Assembly (NCBI RefSeq): GCF_020921035.1 | Contig: NC_063155.1 | Location: 23,305,294 to 23,369,293, forward strand | Direction: 5' to 3' | DNA length: 64,000 nucleotides | Source of the DNA: Rhodamnia argentea | Lineage: Eukaryota; Streptophyta; Magnoliopsida; Myrtales; Myrtaceae | Shown here: positions 57,868 to 64,000 of the stretch, piece by piece | Layout of the letters: each line of letters begins with the position of its first letter | Position numbering within the stretch: the first letter of the stretch is position 1 | The notes under the pieces: model-generated | Databases searched by the model: none | What the model was told of the DNA's origin: nothing | Seen by the model: only the letters and a program-made list of their open reading frames with translations | Made by a program: the position numbers and the translations under genes

Positions 57868-58108
57868 GGAACATTATCTAAAAAAAATCTTAAATTTATT
57901 ACACTTTTATCAATTCAATTCTAAATATTTTGACTTTGTCTTTTTTTTTATCTGATTCTATCATATTCTACTATACAAGCCACATTATGTGCACTAAATG
58001 CCGTATGCGGGTTGCGAAACCATGCTCCTTCCTCACCTGTCTCCAAAATATTTAGAATTGAATTAACAAAAATGTAATAGCTATAGGGCTTTTAAGACAA
58101 TTATCCCC
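57868..58108. mobile_element. Short long-TIR MITE
   Basis: Left GGGAACATTATC... and right, reversed, GGGGATAATTGTC, with inner inverted arms containing TTAATTCAATTCTAAATATT on one side and its reverse on the other. Confidence 0.5.
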
Positions 58109-59203
58109 AAAATTAAACTGGTAAAGATAATTAATGAAGTTGGCATTGTTCTCGGTTACATTAATGACCTTTGCAAAGCGAACCACCCCATATCTAACAA
58201 TGCGGATGTCCTGTCGTGTTTTTTGACTTCTCCCAGGTCAAAGGTCCACCCGTCGTAAAGCAGGTCATATGTAATGTGAACATGGCACGAGGTCGTCACA
58301 TTGTGCATGTGTCCTAAAGCTACGACGACCCTAGGGGTCCTTATAATGGGTAAATAAACATCCCAGAATAAAATGCACAATTTGTCAAAACTATGAACGC
58401 CATGTAAAGACATATAGGCCCTATTTGGTTATTGGGTATGAAACCATTTGATTAGAAATTGGATTTCTAGTCCCTTTTTTTTTTTTTATTTCTTCTTTTT
58501 GGGACAATCTGATTTAGATGAAATGAAGTGGAATGGATATCGAAATTGGAAATGCAATTTTGGTTCCATTAACGTGTGGGAGGAGCGAAAAGAAAATCGA
58601 AAATGACTATGAAGGAGCCACTGAAAAGAAAAGTATATGCATGAACCGTCAAATGAGGCTTGAATTTGACATTCGCGCGGGAACATAATCAATATGTCCG
58701 ATATCGGTATTGAATTTGAAACCTTAAAATTCAAATTAGGAGAAGGCACGGTCTGATTTCGAGGTGTCGCCAAATGCGATAAAATTACGAAATTTACTCG
58801 TCACGGATCTTACTTCAATTCCGTTGCGTCCCTCTAACAAATGTAGCCTAAAGAAATCGTGTTGACTTGTAAGGGCTCTTTTCAAGGTTTAGAAAAGTTG
58901 GGTTTTCGCATGAGGCTGCGCCGTGGTTTGTGTATGCACATTTCGAAGACACAGCCTGGAAGATTCATAAGGCCGAAAGGAATAGCCATAAGAAACTTAA
59001 AGAAATCGACGACACCAAGGAAGTTGGCAATATTATATTCTACTGTTCTTTCTGTTTGTTCATTCAACCACATCATTTCCTGCGAGGTCCCTTGCACATC
59101 TCTTTTAGCTTTCCTTTGAGCACTATATTAACTTCTCTGTGCCTGCCTTCTTTTGCTTTCACTCATGCCAAACTCATGCACATTAGGGCGCGTTCTTTCG
59201 GAC

Positions 59204-59211
59204 TATATATA
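59204..59211 (+). promoter_or_regulatory. TATA box of the DUF761 gene
   Basis: TATATATA about 85 bp before the ATG at 59293. Confidence 0.6.
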
Positions 59212-59292
59212 GGCGTCAATACAGGGGTTCTTTACTCATCGATTCAGTAACAATCTCAAACGCCCTTCTCAAGCAAAAGCCGATACTGCGAA

Positions 59293-59529
59293 ATGGAGCA
59301 GCAGAGCCAGGAGGTTCCGGCTTCATCTACCCCTGCCAACCATAGAACGAGTGAGAAGGGGGGAAAGAATGATGAGACGAGGATGACAATGAAGAGGCGG
59401 GATGTGGATGCAAATGCAGACATAAATGAGTTGGCCGACGCTTTCATCAAGAAATTCCGGAACCAGTTAAGGATTCAGCGAGAGGAATCGTTTAAACGGT
59501 TCCAGGAGATGATCTCCAGAGGAGTATGA
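59293..59529 (+). CDS. DUF761-domain small protein (cotton fibre protein-like)
   Basis: A 78-residue protein. The N-terminal part is charged and disordered (TSEKGGKNDETRMTMKRRD). The C-terminal 36 residues, DINELADAFIKKFRNQLRIQ followed by REESFKRFQEMISRG, match the DUF761 motif seen at the C-terminus of plant cotton-fibre-expressed proteins. Members often also have DUF4408; this one lacks it, so it is a short form. The role is unknown. A TATA box and a short leader support the start. Confidence 0.8.
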   Translation: MEQQSQEVPASSTPANHRTSEKGGKNDETRMTMKRRDVDANADINELADAFIKKFRNQLRIQREESFKRFQEMISRGV

Positions 59530-60726
59530 ACGATCACTGTCTGTGTCCACCGGAAAGTGATGCAGGGCAAGTGACGAATGCTGAATGACAAATGATACTA
59601 TACTATAGTTTTGCTATTTTCTTGTCTTGAAATGGCTAACCATACAAACTACATTTGAAGTCATCTCTGTAAGGATTATACCTTGGTACGATTTCCATCA
59701 TACATCCTTACACTTTAATTTAGGCCACCAGCTCTCGCCCGCTCTAGACTGTCTTTATCACCGGACTCAGAATTCAAGCTTAGTTGGGCAAATCCTTGGT
59801 CCGGTAGATTTGGAAAAGCAGTCCTCCGGTCGACGGCAATTCCAGTAGTCAATAGTGACTGATATGCTAGTCCCAGTTAAAATGATTGCAACGGCAAAGC
59901 TCGATGAGGATGTCTATCTCCAGCGTGAACCTGATTGGCCTCTGGGCTCTTCCCCAAATGAAGCAACTTCTGAGCCATTCATTATTGATGGGTAGGAACA
60001 TCAAGCCCAAGATTAGAACCAGGCAGCATTTAGAATCAACTGTATGAAGCAGGGAGATCCAAAACGTATTCACACATGATTGAAACGCTCCCCCCCGAAG
60101 CCTACCGGGGGCAAACACGCAAGAAAAAAAAAAGTAAACAAAAGAGGATGATCTAACTTGTATCACGGCCGAGATTCGAAATGGACGAGAAGAAAAGCGT
60201 AAGTACAAAATAAGCTGCTTCTAATAAGAGGCGTCTGTCAGTTCAATCACCATCAAAATGTTACAAGAAACCATGAAAAGTTATAATTCCTTAGCTTGGG
60301 GAACATAAGACCCTCTGTATAAAATGGGGAGGACAAGAAACTCATCAACCTTTCGAAACCCTACGAAAATGGGTCACTAAGAATATGCCTATTGAGAAAA
60401 AAAGGAACAGGGCCAACAGAAAAATCCCTTTACACTCCCAACAGATATTCTACAACCCATCCACCCACCCACCAGAATCGGCAAAGACAGGAATGGATCG
60501 ATTCGAGGAAAGAAATGGGAAATGTCTAATCCAAACCCATCAGCATTCCAAAACCCTCCATCTGCGCATGCACCAATATGAGAAATACATCCCCCTCAAC
60601 CGTGAGACATACTATCAAACAGTATAAAGCTTGAACCACTTAGACAAGACAAAGACATAATATAACCAGCAGAAGCTGAATGCCACTGTCGCACTTCAGA
60701 AACAACGGAAGAGTAAATTTCATTAC
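59530..60726. other. Region between the DUF761 gene and the helicase
   Basis: The left part is probably 3' UTR of the DUF761 gene and the right part 3' UTR of the helicase, which is transcribed toward it. No other gene is recognised. Confidence 0.45.

Positions 60727-64000
<3,274 letters not shown>

Larger units (their letters stand above)
56734..59203. other. Gene-less stretch after LTPG copy 2
   Basis: A (CTTT)n tract lies near 56768-56790 in the probable 3' UTR. At 57270-57390 a plus-strand frame ends in PLEKCQVELFESLPTSRG... then a stop, with no family I recognise. MITEs are listed separately. The rest is AT-rich. Confidence 0.4.

Overview
This is plant nuclear DNA: introns with GT/AG ends, TATA boxes 25-50 bp from starts, a U2 snRNA gene with plant-type signals, a CBF/DREB1 factor, YLS3-type GPI-anchored lipid transfer proteins and an E-class PPR protein. 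The protein families fit a woody eudicot; Myrtales (for example Myrtaceae) is my guess, not proven.

Layout. 1-4 kb: the 3' end of a PPR gene and a convergent pair of paralogous small membrane proteins. 5-28 kb: a dirigent protein cluster with four minus-strand copies (one intact, three damaged in different ways) and two short remnants. It was built by tandem duplication and later invaded by a 2,965-bp solo LTR, several Tourist/PIF-like MITEs, a Mutator-like MITE and small LTR fragments. A complete U2 snRNA gene and an intact intronless CBF/DREB1 gene lie inside the cluster. 25.7-30.7 kb: a 1.5-kb segmental duplication. 30.7-37.9 kb: no gene recognised. 37.9-38.9 kb: an intact DUF716/TMEM45-like membrane protein. 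41-44.5 kb: terminal-inverted-repeat elements, one carrying a reversed fragment of an S40 senescence-regulator gene. 45-47.2 kb: a four-exon plastid-type protein resembling Y3IP1/CEST. 48.5-56.7 kb: two YLS3-like LTPG genes about 7 kb apart. 59.3 kb: a DUF761 small protein. 60.7 kb to the end: the 3' part of a Ded1/DDX3-type DEAD-box helicase on the minus strand.

The genes do not form one pathway. CBF is a cold and drought transcription factor, dirigent proteins act in apoplastic phenolic coupling, LTPGs act at the cell surface, and U2 and the helicase serve RNA processing. The strongest theme is local duplication followed by unequal decay and mobile-element insertion. The most unusual item is the 1.2-kb PIF/Harbinger-like element with a captured S40 promoter and coding fragment. 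I found no new multi-gene system.
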